Below, piece after piece: positions 62,656 to 64,000 of a stretch of 64,000 bases of DNA. Under the pieces are notes generated by a model, which worked only from the letters and a program-made list of their open reading frames with translations, made no database searches and was not told the DNA's origin. Location: assembly GCF_949628215.1 (NCBI RefSeq), contig NC_134283.1, positions 11,035,638-11,099,637 on the forward strand, in the 5' to 3' direction. Origin of the DNA: Phalacrocorax aristotelis. Its lineage: Eukaryota > Chordata > Aves > Suliformes > Phalacrocoracidae. Numbering within the stretch: the stretch's first letter is position 1; every line of letters starts with the position of its first letter. A program made the position numbers and the translations under genes.

Positions 62656-64000
62656 GTATGTTGATCATCTGGTTGTAACGGGGAGATACAGAGCATAGAC
62701 ATGGATTATTAGTACATCAAAATAAACCTTTTTGTTGGAAATAGGTGTATATTTTTGTTTCTTAATTAAAAAAAAATATTGCCAAGAGGGCTGTTACCAT
62801 GCCTGTGTAGCCGGACTTAAGTCCCTGGTTGGGCTTTTTTATACAAAGCGTAAGTAGATAAGAAGCAGAGCAGGATCAGAGACCCCAGATCTGGCTATGG
62901 GAGACTGTCTTCGACATAAGACCTTCAACATAAGATGAGAACAGATCCAGACTTGTGTTTGGAGACTCGCAGAAATCCAAGCGTAGAGGTTTTCAAGAGC
63001 CAGTTTTAAGGTGGAAGTATAATACAGAGTGGTATGCTGTTGTGATAGATTTCCAAGGCTATCTGCTCCTCTGAAATTTAGTAATCTTATTGTAATTGCT
63101 TATGTCTCAGTTATGAGATCTTACTGAAGTAAGAAATTACTCATTTTAAAGCCTGAGTTGTTTTGCAGCTTATTGTGATTACCCCTCGGGACTCTGACAA
63201 GAACTGAAGACTGCAATCTGTTGCTTTTCCTAGAACAAAACCAGATTCCACGTCAGAGCAGCTACTTTCCCCAAAAAGGAGTTCACTCTAAATGAAATTG
63301 TAACAGAGATTTCAAATCACAAATCATTCATAGTAGCAGATAAAACACATGGTTTTCACAGATCATACCAAGTGTTAGTTTTTAACTTCTTTGTTCCAGA
63401 AGAGTCCAACGCAGCCTGTCTGGTCAAGCTGTCTCAGTGTAGTGACAGGACCTTTGTTTATCAAGTTTCCAGAACCAGGTGGAACTAACTGGCACCTTGT
63501 TGACAAGGAGGTAAAGTTTGAGGGGCTGGTCACACAGATAAGAAACATTAGAAACTTTCATTAATTATGTATCAAAGATTATACATAAAATGCACTAACG
63601 CTGAGTGCCAGTCACATTTTCAGACAACTTTTTTCACTGGATCTGCCAGTTTGCAGTGTTACACTCTTTGAATTTTCCATTCTTCTAAAACATCACCTCC
63701 GCTGATCCCTGTGAGTGTCACTAGTTATAATCTTTACATAGCCCTCCCTTTCCCCTTCGAGGGTATTGTGAGTATGCCTGTTAGACCCCCATTTCTCCTG
63801 GGCTGCCAGATCTCTGCTGAGCTGTCGGCACAGCACAGAATCCCCTGCTTGGCATTCAGTGGAAACCATCTTCAGTCTTGGTTCCCTGTTAGCTGTGGAG
63901 CTGTGACAGCTCTTATGAATAAAACATCACTTCTGTGGCACAACTGCAGTGGTTTTGAGACCTGTTCTGTGTTGAATATCTTCAACTACCACCGGTTAGG
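62656..64000 (+). other. PDCD2L: PDCD2L intron 5 (runs off the window)
   Basis: A GTATGT donor opens this stretch. I see no further PDCD2L exon and no recognisable repeat up to the right edge. Confidence 0.6.

Noticed and set aside
1-64000. CRISPR arrays, bacterial operons, rRNA or tRNA genes, phage or toxin systems
   Set aside because: The window is vertebrate nuclear DNA with spliced genes. No direct-repeat/spacer arrays or cloverleaf-like tRNA sequences were noticed.

Overview
The window looks like one stretch of a bird nuclear chromosome. The evidence is two CR1 LINE copies with CR1-type 3' ends, intron-rich vertebrate genes, short GC-rich promoter islands, and an LTR fragment of a kind I associate with non-galliform birds. 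The order of RRAD, CIAO2B and a carboxylesterase cluster matches the block on human 16q22. Here PDCD2L follows it; in human, from memory, that gene lies on 19q13. All exon models were made by eye from splice signals, reading phase and remembered family proteins. No alignment was run.

Layout: 1-4254 holds no recognisable gene. RRAD (RGK-family small GTPase) runs on the minus strand, 8061-4842, from a CpG island carrying a TATA-like box and a perfect (GCTCG)12 repeat. About 15.6 kb without a recognisable gene follows. CIAO2B (cytosolic Fe-S cluster targeting) runs on the minus strand, 26158-23961. Its first intron is a 102-nt AT-AC intron with U12-type signals. Two complete secreted/ER carboxylesterase genes follow on the plus strand: copy 1 at 30194-41051 (13 coding exons, 557 aa, unusual active-site surroundings) and copy 2 at 45569-54068 (14 coding exons, 574 aa, classical active site, 17-codon optional-looking exon). 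A decayed third carboxylesterase copy (56344-58729) lies between copy 2 and the CpG-island promoter of PDCD2L. PDCD2L runs from 59194 off the right edge; five coding exons are visible and the last is outside the window.

The genes do not form one pathway. RRAD acts at voltage-gated calcium channels and in signalling, CIAO2B delivers Fe-S clusters, the carboxylesterases hydrolyse esters and thioesters in the ER lumen, and PDCD2L is a ribosome-biogenesis/export adaptor. The three carboxylesterases are a tandem family that has diverged locally. I see no viral, CRISPR, toxin or otherwise novel multi-gene system. The most interesting points are the AT-AC intron, the altered oxyanion-hole and nucleophile-elbow residues of esterase copy 1, the cassette-like esterase exon, and the junction between the 16q22-like block and PDCD2L.
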